Below, piece by piece: positions 37,901 through 49,400 of a stretch of DNA of 64,000 nucleotides (positions are counted from its first letter, which is position 1; each line of letters opens with the position of its first letter). A program made the position numbers and the translations under genes. Under the pieces are notes generated by a model. The model worked only from the letters and a program-made list of their open reading frames with translations. It searched no databases and was not told where the DNA came from. This DNA comes from Bryopsis sp. KO-2023. Lineage: Eukaryota > Chlorophyta > Ulvophyceae > Bryopsidales > Bryopsidaceae. The stretch covers positions 191,001 to 255,000 of the forward strand of contig BSYQ01000006.1 in the NCBI GenBank assembly GCA_030272585.1. Reading direction: 5' to 3'.

Positions 37901-39818
37901 AAAACAAGAACCTCACGCCCACAAAAAACATTTGTTGTAGAAGATTCTTCTGAATGGTTGGAAATGTCAATTTTCGTGAGTAACAAGACAACAAAAAACG
38001 TTCTACAAGATGTTTCCACACCTGGGTAGTTACAGCTCCACCTTCGTCAGCAGCGTTGTTGCGAAAGAAGCTCTTAGACACATCCAAGACTGCCTGAGCT
38101 TCAACAGAGGAAAAGAAAATACCACCCCCTCTCCCATCTGATTTTCCCGTTGCAGCCATGTTGCCAGCAAATGAAGAATTGAATATTTTGAGTTTGGATA
38201 ATTCCGTGGCATAGATGGCCCCACCCCTGTAACCCGAGTTACCTATGAAGTTTGAACTGTTGATTGATACTTTCAAATTCGGGCCAGAAAAATACAGGGC
38301 ACCCCCCTCTCGACCAGGACGAACCCCCAGACTGTCAGGTCCATTTCTTTCAAATGTACAACCAACCATGTATACTTCAGAGTTCTTCTCGAGGTCCAGT
38401 TTCTACTCATGCACACATGAAAAGAACATTGCTTGAGAACATATGTCAGACTTGGAAAATAAAATAGCAACTATAACTTAATGCCATTTTTGCAAGATGA
38501 AGTGATACAAAAAAGGATTCGTTTGTTACAAGGTACAGTTACCCAAAAAAAAGTGAAGTAAAATCAATCCAACAAGGAAATGGAGCATCTTATTTTTCGA
38601 GGGGAAACCTTGCTCTACAAATGATTGCCAAACTTGGATATACAAGGCAAAAATAAACAGTTCCCCGTAGCGTCTGGAGGTAAAAACAAGTTGCTTCTTG
38701 GCTTTCATTTCCTGGTCAAATCTGCGTGAAAATTAATCATCTATCCATGCAAACAACACTGGCATGGTGTTACTTCCCAATTATTTCCGAGTTACCTCAG
38801 CATAAAGTGCACCCCCTTGCCCACCAGCCTCGTTCAATTTAAAGGTGCTTCCCATAATTGTTAAATTGGTCTCTTGCGAAAAAATGGCACCTCCACTTTC
38901 GCTCAAGGCTACGTTGCTGGTGAAATTGGACTCCACTATTGTTGCTTCTGAATTATTCAAAGCAGCAATGACCCCTCCCCAAGACCCAGTGTTGTTTATG
39001 GCTTTCACATTCAACAGTGTGAATTCAGACTGGAAAGCTGAAAGCCCCGCAGGTCCTCCACCAATGTTTTCGTTTCCCTCAAACTCCACGTTCTTCAGAG
39101 TGACACTCTTCGAGTTTTGCACATGAATCAGACCCTCTGTGGAATTAAGGAAGCACCCCTTGAAGAAAAGGGTTGAAAGTGTCACATCATCAGACCTGCT
39201 TTCCACAAGCAAGCAAACACACCCAATTCAACATGGAGCATATTTCCTGAAGGACATTCAACAGGTGGTGGAATCACTCCAGGCACCTTATCTTGAAAGC
39301 TCCTTTTCGCTGGTCATCAGGACACCGAACTGAAGCTCCGTTTCCTTCGATGATGATGGGACTCCTGAGTTCCATGGAATCGTCCAGCACCAGCTCTGGC
39401 AGATCGAACTCCAGGACTCCACCAGGAGGCATGCAATTTGTCAACGTCTCAACATCGTTGTCCAGCTCCTTCAGCGTGGCGGTGTCCAAGATCACTCGGG
39501 CAGAAACTCCGACTGCCGCCCGTACGGCCTCGCACTTCGATCCACCTGCGATCCAGCCATGCATGACATTGAATTCCAATTTTGTGCGCGTTTTCGGCGG
39601 CTGATCTCGAAACCAAGACGAAGCCTAAGACAGGTGTCCCTCGCAAGCTTCTCCGTCGACGATGCTTCTTTCTCAGCTGAAGGTCTCGCATACGTGAAAA
39701 CCAATCTGAAGGGCCAAAACTCACCACCAGAGTCGGATTGAGTGAAGCCGATCGCTGCAAGGTATGCGACTATGGCGGTCAACAATAGCAGGCTCCCCCC
39801 AGACCATGGTTGGCACAT
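33228..39818 (-). CDS. Large surface protein: Pmp-like beta-helix repeats, Cys-rich segment, about seven membrane helices
   Basis: Twelve minus-strand exons: 39818-39725, 39605-39287, 39195-38796, 38402-38022, 37810-37613, 37505-37347, 37055-36266, 36043-35061, 34885-34619, 34541-34451, 34351-34105 and 34008-33228. All are GT-AG with agreeing phases, giving 1569 aa. A signal peptide (LLLLTAIVAYLAAIGF) is followed at about residues 160-780 by many degenerate repeats of the type NxA..GGA[IV]Y...S.F..N, as in polymorphic membrane protein/parallel beta-helix proteins. Residues about 780-1110 hold a beta-rich part and a Cys-rich segment (CDICGENFF..CRPCP). Exon 9 has GYKGVLCGSC and the first membrane helix, and exons 10-12 about six more, then a basic Lys-rich tail. 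Known relatives in protists are cell-surface proteins of unclear role. Exon 2 uses the acceptor ttcgag at 39611-39606; a nearby atcag would break the frame. Confidence 0.85.
34904..34936. repeat. (CA)n microsatellite inside an intron
   Basis: About 16 CA units; on the gene strand it is a TG tract just before the acceptor of exon 9 of the Pmp-like gene. Confidence 0.95.
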
Positions 39819-40191
39819 TGCTGTGCTTGGTTGGGGAATGTGGCGCTTAACGCAGCTGTTTCACGTTTGTAGCCTTGTGTCCTTGGGGCTGGATCGACAC
39901 CTCGTAATCAAAGGGCAATCTGACACGCCTTTTCAGTATCTTCGAGCTCACATTCCGGTTGGGCTTCGCTTGAGAGTCCAACCAGACGAAGGCTGTGCTA
40001 CTGGATTTACTGATTATCATGGGTTTTGAGGGGCTGGCTCAAGTGGCAGGCCTGATTCACGGGAAAGGTCTTTTCCCAGGGGCTGCCGTCCAAAGTTTTT
40101 GGGGACTTTAAAAAATGCGTAGGGGAGAGTATAGACAAACTGGGTTGGCTACCTTACTTTTTTCTTTAACAGTTGAACCAAAAAAAAAACA
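39819..40191. promoter_or_regulatory. Shared divergent promoter of the Pmp-like gene and A4, with 17-bp palindrome
   Basis: The 373 bp between two head-to-head start codons. GGGAAAGGTCTTTTCCC lies at 40061-40077, 115 bp before the A4 start, the same distance as in A1. The preceding block (AAGTGGCAGGCCTGATTCAC) is also conserved with A1. The A4 TATA equivalent reads TTTAAAAAATGCG near 40106-40118, weaker than in A1. Regulation of both genes from this region is inference. Confidence 0.55.
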
Positions 40192-41356
40192 ATGATGAAG
40201 TCGGCTCTTTGTCTTGCTTTGGTGGCGCTCTTGTGTGGTGGGTAGCCGATGGGCCTGTGAAGACAGCAAGTTCGCTGTGGTAGAATCCTGTGATTGAATT
40301 TTATCCGCCGCTCGATTCGTTTTTTGCAGGAAGCGGCCTTGCCGTGGATTGCCCCGGAGCCGCCGATCCCAGCTGCAGTGCTTTCGCTTCCCTGCAAATT
40401 CTCGTGACTGCTGGTAACTGCAACGGTCAAGCAGGCGCCGATTGCGAGGTGATTTTTGTTGCGAGGTGTTTCTTGGTTGCCGACATTTTTGCCTGAGAAT
40501 CGAATCGATTTGACTTGGTTCTTCCTCCTTTTCATTGTTAATAGGCGGTGAGCAGCTCTCAGAGCAAGTTCAGCGAAGCGTTTAACGACTGGTGGGGCGA
40601 GGGAAAAGATGCCTGTGAAGGTGGAAAGGTCGAGGCCGCCGCCACCGCAGTCGCCACTGCGATCGCCGAAGTTTGGTCGAATGCCGCCGCCAAGGTGACG
40701 TGCGACGGCAGGGGTTTCGCATGCGGATGGTCTGCCTCAGGTGGTAACACCTTCGCTTTGGGTTTCGCCGAAGCGCTCGCCCAAGCCGCGGCCGATGCCT
40801 TCGACGGCGAATTCGCCACTGCTTTCTGCTATGCCGATGTCCGCGCTGTGTCTGTCGCGCTTGCCGAGGCGGCGGCGCAGGCGCAGGCGGATGTCTGTGT
40901 GAACAACTCTGGGACCAAGGAAGACTTTGAGAGCTCGTACGTAAAGGCCGTTACCAACGCCGTCGCGAATGCATTCGCAACAGCATCCGCCAGCGCGTGC
41001 AACAGTGAGTTTTTCACACAAGGCTCCTTTACTCATCATGAATCTGATGCATTTCCTGACAGTGAATTTTCTTGTGTCTCTTTTCAGAGGGCGACTCTGT
41101 TGTTGCGGAGAGTCTGTGCACTGGTGACGCCACTTCCGGAACCGAAGAGAAGGTGATCAAGAGCGGGGACGCCTGCGGCGGCGCCAGCCAGCTCATCGCC
41201 TGTTCGGGACCTGGCAAAACCAAGTGCTGCGCTTCCGACTTCAAGAGGGGTCTCTGCACTTGCGAGGACTGCGACGGTCCTTGGTTGAAGAAGGACCCCA
41301 CCGACGACGGAAAGAGAGTCTTCGAGAATCAAAGCAATCAGAAATGCTTCTGTTAA
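40192..41356 (+). CDS. Secreted Ala-rich, Cys-containing protein, family A copy 4 (A4)
   Basis: Exons 40192-40237, 40330-40448, 40545-41004 and 41088-41356 (46, 119, 460 and 269 nt) encode 297 aa. Signal peptide MMKSALCLALVALLCG, then the same three-part layout as the other copies: a short four-Cys segment, the Ala-rich region, and a Cys-rich tail ending KCFC. It is closest to A1 in the tail, the upstream element and about 190 bp of 3' flank, but lies in inverted orientation 37 kb away. Specific changes include IKSGDACGG where the others have IESGDVCGG. Function unknown. Confidence 0.87.
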
Positions 41357-42269
41357 GCAGAAAGAGAGATCCTTTTCAACCCTTCAAGTGTGATTTTCCA
41401 AAGTGGGAGACACTCTTTATTTCATTATGAGAAGCATTTGTCAGTTTTGCTAGGTCGATACTTGCTTTTGTTTTTTGTTGTTTTTTCTACAGTTTGGAGC
41501 TCTTTCGTTGTTGTTCAACGACTTGCTAACCTTGTGAAAGATTTTTAACTGATTCCATCATTGCATTCTATGTAACCCTACCTAAAGTAAAATTGTTCCT
41601 TTTTTTTTAATTATTAAAAATTACTCTCTTTCTTTTATTTCAAATCCTAGATGAAGAGGTTACTAAGACTGCCATATCCATTCTCTGTTTTGGGGACTAC
41701 CTTTTTAGGTAGATATACGTATTATCAATTGCTCACATAGGGCAAATAAAAATAAAAATCCCCTAAAAATCTACATCTACATGTACAAAAAAAAATAGTT
41801 TCTACAAAAAAAAAATTACCCCCCCCCCCCCCAAAAAAAAAAAAGAAATTGATTTTTGCACCCCTTTTGTTGAGATCCTGGTACATGAGTGCTCAACACC
41901 GTTCTCCAGAAGCAACTTCATTTTGAAATGTGGTTGAATTCTTGGCCTATTCTACTACAGTGCTCTGCTTTGTGCAAGCAGACTCTTGGCAGAGTTTTTG
42001 TATGCCATCTTTGGTATCTGCTGTTTTAATGTTGCATGAAATATTTGGGAGAAGCCTGTAGGCTGGTTTCCTTGACAATTATTCATGTTCGATCCTGTTT
42101 CTTTTTCTTCTTTTTTTTTTCCCTTTCTTTTGGGGGGGGGGCTATCAAATTCAGTTTTATCACACATGCAGTGAACAGCCTCCACATTATGCCCAATTTA
42201 ATCTAAACAGAAAACATCGCAGTAGGGACATCATCATTATTTCTTAATACTTAATTTCGAAATTAAGTA
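41357..42269. other. Intergenic; first 190 bp duplicated with the A1 flank
   Basis: 41357 to about 41548 matches the A1 downstream flank in inverted orientation. The rest is AT-rich with homopolymer runs, including a long C-run and A-run near 41820. No gene. Confidence 0.6.
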
Positions 42270-42777
42270 CAGTGCATTCCGCTTATTATGTCGTCGGCTA
42301 CTGTAGCCCGCCGTCTTCTAGAGCAAAATCGTCAGGAACGGAATTTTCAGGGGGTGGGGTGGGTCGTTTAATCAATCTGGATTTCGGGTAATAAATCAAG
42401 GTGCTCGCGAATTTCCAACGAGAATCGTCAAACGAGAGGACGCGCGGTAGAAAGGGAATGCGAAACAGTCGAACAAAACGAACGGAATACAAAATCGTCG
42501 AGTTTTTGTCTGTTTTTGGACGTCATATTTGTTGCGATGGTAGTCGAACTGGAGCGCAGAGGCTATGAAAAGATGGAGGAGTACGAGAATGCCCAAGACG
42601 GCGTCATGGCGTTCCTTCGACAGCAGTTGAAGCGCCAGGGCACTATTAAGGAGTTTTTTAGAGTTGATTCGACTGTGGACGCGTCTGGGAAAGAGGAAAT
42701 GTCGGATTCCGTATTGTGTCACGTATTAAATCAAAAAAGTCGTCGCCCGAATGTGTTGGATTAAGCGGAATGCACTG
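42270..42777 (+). mobile_element. Non-autonomous pogo/Tigger-like DNA element with TIRs and TA target-site duplication
   Basis: The ends form inverted repeats, CAGTGCATTCCGCTTA at 42270-42285 and its complement ending at 42777, flanked on both sides by TA (42268-42269 and 42778-42779). CAGT ends with a TA duplication are typical of pogo/Tigger elements. Inside, a plus-strand frame from 42516 has MEEYENAQDGVMAFLRQQ and then TIKEFFRV. This resembles the extreme C-terminus of Tigger-type transposases (a basic helix followed by a (T/S)(I/L)xxFF motif). The catalytic domain is absent, so the 508-bp element is an internally deleted derivative that would need a transposase in trans. The family assignment is inferred from the ends and the short C-terminal match. 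Confidence 0.7.
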
Positions 42778-42779
42778 TA

Positions 42780-43152
42780 TTAAGAAATACTACTTAAGGA
42801 ATTCCTTTTTCTGATCGAGATTGACAAAAAGGGGGGAGTGGTATTTTTTTGGTCGAACTCTTCCTCGAAACATTGAATTGGTGCCTGTTTACTGAAACAA
42901 GGGCTCCCTGTCCCCCCTCCCCCCTAAAAAAAACCCCAACCTTTCCCCTTTCTTTTTTCTGTTGCTGGGAGTTCAATTTTTCGAAAGGACACAATTTCCA
43001 CAGCAGAACAAAAAAAAATCAATCTCTTGACTTCCAAAGAAAGGGACGAACAAATTCTGTGTTTATTACATCAACGCCAAATTTTTCATCCCCCAGCACC
43101 CTTCAAATATAAAGTATCTGTGTCTGAAAACAATTCCAAAAAATACCTCACT
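42780..43152. other. Intergenic; 3' flank of the disrupted methyltransferase
   Basis: AT-rich sequence with no gene. Read on the minus strand it would be the 3' untranslated and downstream region of the methyltransferase pseudogene. Confidence 0.5.
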
Positions 43153-43178
43153 TCATTGCATGTTTCTTATCCACCTTC
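43153..43178 (-). pseudogene. Last codons of the disrupted thiol methyltransferase (detached by LTR element)
   Basis: On the minus strand this reads, after the GAAGG of the target-site duplication (43178-43174), six sense codons (WIRNMQ) and TGA. They continue the frame of the exon that breaks off at 51171. LGRW near the C-terminus is typical of the family, which supports the join across the insertion. The 8-kb LTR element separates the two parts. Confidence 0.85.
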
Positions 43179-43433
43179 TGATACGAACATTTTATGTTCG
43201 TAGTGGTTGTCCGTGACTGGATTACTTCCGTACCATTTGGTCGGACGAGATCTTGTCCATCCCAGTTGACTCGGTTTGATCGACTGGGACGGGGACGAGA
43301 TCCCTCGATCTCGTCCCGGACAGACCCTATAAGTACCGTCCCTAAACCACAAACCTAACTCTCTGATTCTCCCTCAACAACCTCGTGAGCCCCAAAAAGG
43401 CACCCGGCCCTTTGGGGCCTCGACTTTGTATCA
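43179..43433 (+). repeat. Left LTR
   Basis: 255 bp, TG...CA ends. A perfect 11-bp-stem inverted repeat (GGGACGAGATC / GATCTCGTCCC, loop CCTC) lies at 43292-43317, followed by a TATA-like CTATAAGTACC at about 43326-43336, the likely U3/R promoter. A second inverted pair (CCCAGT / ACTGGG) precedes it. Confidence 0.95.
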
Positions 43434-43435
43434 AC

Positions 43436-43447
43436 TGGTTTCGGAGC
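43436..43447 (+). other. Primer-binding site
   Basis: TGGTTTCGGAGC two bases after the left LTR. It resembles TGGTATCAGAGC, the common PBS complementary to the 3' end of initiator tRNA-Met, with two differences. Confidence 0.7.
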
Positions 43448-46400
43448 AAACCTCCCGTTCACCTCCGTTTCCTTCCCGGACCAAGCAATCGGGACCGCGT
43501 GCTTCCTGGTCCTGGAAGAAACCTCTTCCCGTGATGTGTGCTAACACAAGCGCCTACCTTCTAGACACTTTTGAAGCCAAGAGAAGACGCCCAGACACGG
43601 TACGTCGAGAGGGTCACCTCTAACGACTATTCTCTCGACTTACAGGACCGTCATCTCCGCCAAATATTTCGAAGAGCCATCGTCCACACCACCAGTCCGC
43701 AAGGAGCGTCTACCTCGTCCCAGAGGGACGACCAGGTCGAACACTACAAACCTCTGTGACTCGTCCGCGAGAAAGGAAAAGAGTTAACTCGGACGGGCGA
43801 GAAAGATAAGGTCCGGAAGAGCTGTATCTCAAGGACCGAGCTTATGTTCGAGAAAGAGAAAGACTGTACCCAGACGGGCGAAGCAGGAAGGAGTTCCAGC
43901 CTGGGAGTTCCAGGACCAAGTTTGCGTGCATGTTTATCGGTCGAACTTGAGCCGCAGTACAGCCTCATGAGTTATGGGACGAGAACGACCCAAGTTGAAA
44001 GAGTGGAACACTACAAGTAGACAAGCAAGGAAAGAAGTCCTAGTAGTTCCACCTCACACAGCTTCGTTCAGCGTCAAAAGCGGAACGGAATGTGTGGGCT
44101 CTGGTTCTCGTACCACAAGACGTCAGACGATCTATACCCGGACTTGTCTTCCAGCTTGAGTCTAGAGACGCCAGCTGAAACGTTAAAAGAGGTCAGCGAG
44201 CAAGGCGAGTAGACTGAGTGCGTCAGAGAACTCAAAGCACAGATCTAAGATGAGCCGAAGAGATCCGGACGAGAAGGAAGAAGAAAATGGGTCTGAAGAA
44301 AGTCCGAGGACCGATACCCAGTTCCGCGGAAAAGTGCAAGAGGCAGGCGAATTCTTCGAAGAACGCCTCAAAAATTATAGACGAAGAAGATCTTCTGAGA
44401 AGATGGAAAAAAGGAAGTCCCGTGAGAAATGAGACACTGGTCGTCCACCAGTGCGGACCAAAGGAAGAGAACAAGAGCACGGAGCTCCACGCAGCTCGGT
44501 CTGCGAAAACACGTCGCACCAGTACCAAAGGAGCAAGCAGGTCGGACCAGCAAGAAGAACCACGGACAGGACGAGACGATACCAAAAAGCCGCGCGCGGA
44601 CCGTTCAGTCCTGGAGCGCATCATGTGCTCGATGATTGTACTAACCAACTCGTCCAGACTGAAGGACCCCAAGTACCACAAGGACGCCGACTCCCAGGAG
44701 ACATTTTGCCACTACAGACAGCCTTTGCGTTCAGCCCTGTTGCAGCCGTGGATCTGTTTCAGGTTGCTACGACAAATGGAAAAGAAGATGGAACCAATGC
44801 GGACCACCGGCGACGGAAAAGATGGTCTACGACAAAAAGTGACCTATACAGAGCCAGTAGTGACAGTGAAGGCGGACTCCTGGCAGCCTCCACAAGATCA
44901 TCCTAAGGGGTGCAAGGGGCGCTCAAAGGAGATGTATCGAGTAGCCTCGAGTGGGGCCACTCAAAGCGGCCAAGGCGACTTGAATGAAGACGGGACGAGG
45001 ACACCAGTCAAAGAGTACCAGTACTAGTTGAAATACAGAACTATGGTACAAGAGTTTCGCTTGTTTGGGAAGAGAACGTTTGAGTTCAGAGGTCGCCGAG
45101 TTGTGTACAAGTATCCGAGGACATATACAGGAATCTTTGTTTTTGGACGTGAAAATGCGAACGTGGACCGTCAAGATTTTGGTTGGTGTTGAACCGCATT
45201 GCTGGTAGACTACGTTGTTCTGGAGTGACGAACGTTTGGTTGATGATGGAATTTTCTGTGAGGTCGCTATGACGAAGAGAAAAGAAAAGAAAAAGTGGTT
45301 GGCCGAAAAGAAAGAGTTTTGGCTGAGAAAATGTTGCTCTGCGGAAAAGAACAGAACAGAAGGACGATACATCGTTACTCACAGACTGTGAGGACGTTTT
45401 GGTTTGTCTGGTATTGTCTGTTGCCCGTGTTATTGGAGTAAGGTTTTTCTGGTCGTTTCAACTCGGCCGTGAAAAAGAAGGCCGATGAAAAGAAAAAAAA
45501 AGAAGAAGTTTGTCCAAGGGGAACAAGCCAGTCTGCAATAAGAAAAAGCTAGCCGAATCTTATTCTACAGGCGAATTGACTATTCCAGCCAAAACGAGGC
45601 TCATGGACCACGGATGTGAACAACCCAGGACGAAAGCGACCCAGGAGTTCTCGTCCAGGACCCAAGGACGTCGATGACCAGCGACACACGGACGTACACG
45701 TGACCAGAGCAACGAGGACGGGAATCGTTGAACGTCGGACCAATTACCTCGGACCGTGCCTCATGACGATTCTCGTTGTAAGCACGAGCAGCCAGGAACC
45801 TGTGCATGCGTTAAGGGGTACAGGTCCACGGCCACAAACATCAAAACGGCCAGGGCCACTGCAATAAGGGGACCATGTTATGTGCATACTGACACCACCC
45901 CAAGCAAGCGGACGAAGTTGCTGCAGCCATGAACCGAAGCGCCGAGGAGTTCTGGATATTTCTGTACCATACTGCAGACGTTACAGTGGACGGTGTCACA
46001 GTGGACCACTATCGATACCACTGGAAATAGTGGTCGAGCTGTCGAAATTAGCCACGAGACAACGTTGTACAAACAATGGATATTTGTCCCTGAAGTGGAC
46101 GGAGCGCCTGAAGAGCTACACTATCTGGACACACAAAACCACGCACCTCCAAGAAACGATGTCCAAGGAACGAGCTCATTGCGGCCAAAAGACAAAGGAC
46201 CATCGACATATCATTACACCAATGAACCACGGCCGGGAAAACAAAGACGAAAAGCTCAGGGAAGATGAGGTCAAGACTTGGTGGCGTGGAAGGTAAAAAG
46301 AACTCTCAGCAACAAATGGCGAGACACTATGCAACGGTGCCTGAAGCTTGAAGAGCCTTGCGTGCAGTCCATGGAACAAGAAATGGGCATGTAAAGAGAA

Positions 46401-49400
46401 CGATGCACAGTGACTGAGAGGACAAAGCAAGAAGGAACGGAGACCGGGAGGACGACAAGGGAAAAAACAACAAAAAGGTTAGGAGGGTGACCTGGGGACA
46501 GTTATCACGAGAGAGAGAAAGAGTCTTCGCACCGCGGGACGATCCCACGTATGGGACGCGGCTGGACGAGCATGAACGCCGTCCTTAATGACGAAGTTAG
46601 CATTCGAGGGGAATGCAAGGTGCCTGCCTGCATGCAACGGGAGCGACGTCACAGACGCCCGGGGCGCACCTAGGAGAATACTCGTCCGAATAGGGTCGGA
46701 CGAAGGTTGTGTTCAAAGGAGCGAATGCAACAGAGAGCTATCCAGTTCGAAAGGTCGAACGTGGATACAGCCATGTTGAGGAAAACAAGGCAGCGTTCTT
46801 TTGGGGCCTAGCCAAGGGGCAGGCAGAACGTGTTCCTTCACAGTGTGGGCTGTGAAGAGGGCCGACGCTCCTGAAGTCTGAAACTTCGTCTAGTAGGACG
46901 GTCAGGTGGTCGAGCGTAGCGTTTATTTTGGTTCGAAAAGGTTTTAGATAGTTAAGAGTTCTGGTACAGAACGAAAGATTTTGGGTTCTTTTGGGGTTTA
47001 CAATTTTTTTATTCAATATGGAGTTTTCGACTCAACGACAAGTGGCAGGTTTCTTTTGAACGAAGAGGTTTTGGTTGCAAAAGAAAACGGACTGTCATAC
47101 ATTTGGGGTTGCATGTTCGAAAAAAAAGAATACCTCTGGAAAGAGGAAGGCTGCTTTGACAAAAGGAAAAAAAAAGAAAGAAGCTACTGTGAGATTTTCA
47201 CAGATATGTTAGCCTTGGGGTCGATTTTGAACGATAAACAGGACAGACCTCGACCTTATTCTGATTTTGGACGATTATATCCCCATGCGTTTACGTCACT
47301 GACTAGTTATATTTCTGCTAAGAGGCAAGGGGGTTAGACCAAAACCTTCCCTGCGTTTTCTTAAAGGAATATCACTGAACAATAATATAGTCCAAAACTT
47401 GTCCCTCGTTCAATATTCACTTCCCTCCTTCACGTCTCTCAAAAACAAATTCCGTTTGTACTCCACTCTGTGAAGTCCACAACCGTTCTTTCAAATCCGA
47501 AACAATATCCTGACGACTAGTGTTCCTCTTGAAATCAACTGAACATTTATACCCCACAGTGCTTTCCACAAGTGTGGTCGTTCATCCTACAATTCCTTAC
47601 TCAGTGCATTATCCAACCACAGTCGAAATATCCTGGTCGATACTGGGCGCTGTACCTATTGGCTTGCAGCGAAAAATATCTCGACACTTCGACTGGCATA
47701 ATGCCGATAAAACAATCAACCATAAACACAAATATAAAGTTCCCGACCACCGGAACCACAAAAATCAAAGGGAACAAGTAAACGCAACTGTCCCGCATAA
47801 ACTCGGTTTGTCCAAAAAGACTAGTCCGAATACCTGTGACCTCGACTCAGTTTTTCAGGCAGAACTGCTTCAGTACTTTTTCGACTACTCTGAAACAACC
47901 TTCGGTGGATAGCCTGTTTAATTTTGCATCCAACGGTACCTTGTACAAGTCATTTGGATCAATAGTCGCTTAGTTATGCCTTCTCGGACGTAGTCGTCCG
48001 AGTTCAAGGTTTGCCCTTCTGTTGGTCCTTGGTCATCCGGAGTGTCGTCCGTGTTGCCAGAAGTGTTCGTCCGCAACATCTTCTCACGCTGATTTCTCTC
48101 ACATGGTGTCTGAGGATTCGTTCCTCTCCTTGGTGATGTGGTGATGATGATCATTGTGAAGTCATTGGGTGGTCGCCTCCTGCTGCAGGGTGGTACCCAG
48201 TCGCCCAAAGTCTCGTCTACCATGTCCGAAGTGTGCGTCAGCTTCTTCGTTCAGGCGCGCCTTTGGTCTACTTCGTTCACTGGCCTCTGCACCAGTCGCG
48301 TCGAGAGGTGCTCAATGACGACTGGTCCTCAACGCCAGTGCACTGTACCGTTCGTCCACACTCGTAAAAGCTCGTGCCTTGCGCCAGTCACCTCGTCCGC
48401 TCGCTTCTGCGCTGTCCAGGTGCTGGTCCTGTTGATTCCTCAGTTGCATCGTGCATAGGGCTACATCATCAACTCGGACGAGTGCTGGTGCGCGTGCCTA
48501 TTGGCGAGCGTTTCCACCTTCGTCCATAGCTGACTCGATCACCCGTTTGGTACGAGCATGGCACACTTTGCAGTGTCATTCGCTCGGCTCGGACAGTGGG
48601 AGTTCAACTTGGCCGACGTGCCCAGCTTGACGGACTCTCGTCCAACAAACTGTTCTTTTCCGGTCAGCTCACTCCTGTCCCCGTTCAAAGATCTCCTTTG
48701 CTCGGCTAACAAACTCTCGTCTTCGTTCGACGAACTCCTTTGTTCGGACAGTGAAATATTGGCCCCGACCGACGAACTCTTGTTGTGTGGCGAGTTCTTT
48801 GCCCGTTCGACAAACTTCTTTCCTTGAATGACGACAACCACTGTCACGCTTCACATGGCTTTTCTTTTAGTGGCGTTGGTTCAGGTCCTGGTGATACCCT
48901 GTCTTCACTGCACCAGACCTCTCAGTCCCTGACTTCCGCAGCTCTGTCGTCAGCACCTTGTGACTTCGAGTCTTTACCACTTCTTCCACAACCGTGAGTT
49001 TCTTCCTCCAAGGGTCCTTCTCCTCGGGCCATTTCCAATCTCCTTTCGTTTTAGTCGAGCCAATAGATCTTCATCCACTGCTACTGGCAAGCGACTAGCT
49101 GCTAGTCCTTGGCGCATATTCTCCTTTAATTCCCGCTGGTGTGACGACCATTCTGTCTCGTTCCTTTTCGTCATCCTGGTCGTCCTTTTTAGAGGTCACT
49201 GTTTTCTCCGACCTTCTTCTATCAGGAGACTTCTCTTGGTCCCATTACTGGACTTGAAACTGTTGTGCTCGATCGTCATATTATCGAACTCTTCTTCACA
49301 TCGTTAAGCTTTGTCTCGTTCTTCTCTCGGTGGGTCAGTTTATCCAGTTCGTACGAGTTGGAGACACCTCACCAAACTCGTGGCAGCGGATTCGATCCGT

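Noticed and set aside
44287..45027. 246-codon frame inside the CCTTC LTR element as a gag or pol gene
   Set aside because: No capsid, zinc-knuckle, protease or RT motif; its composition follows the purine-rich strand.
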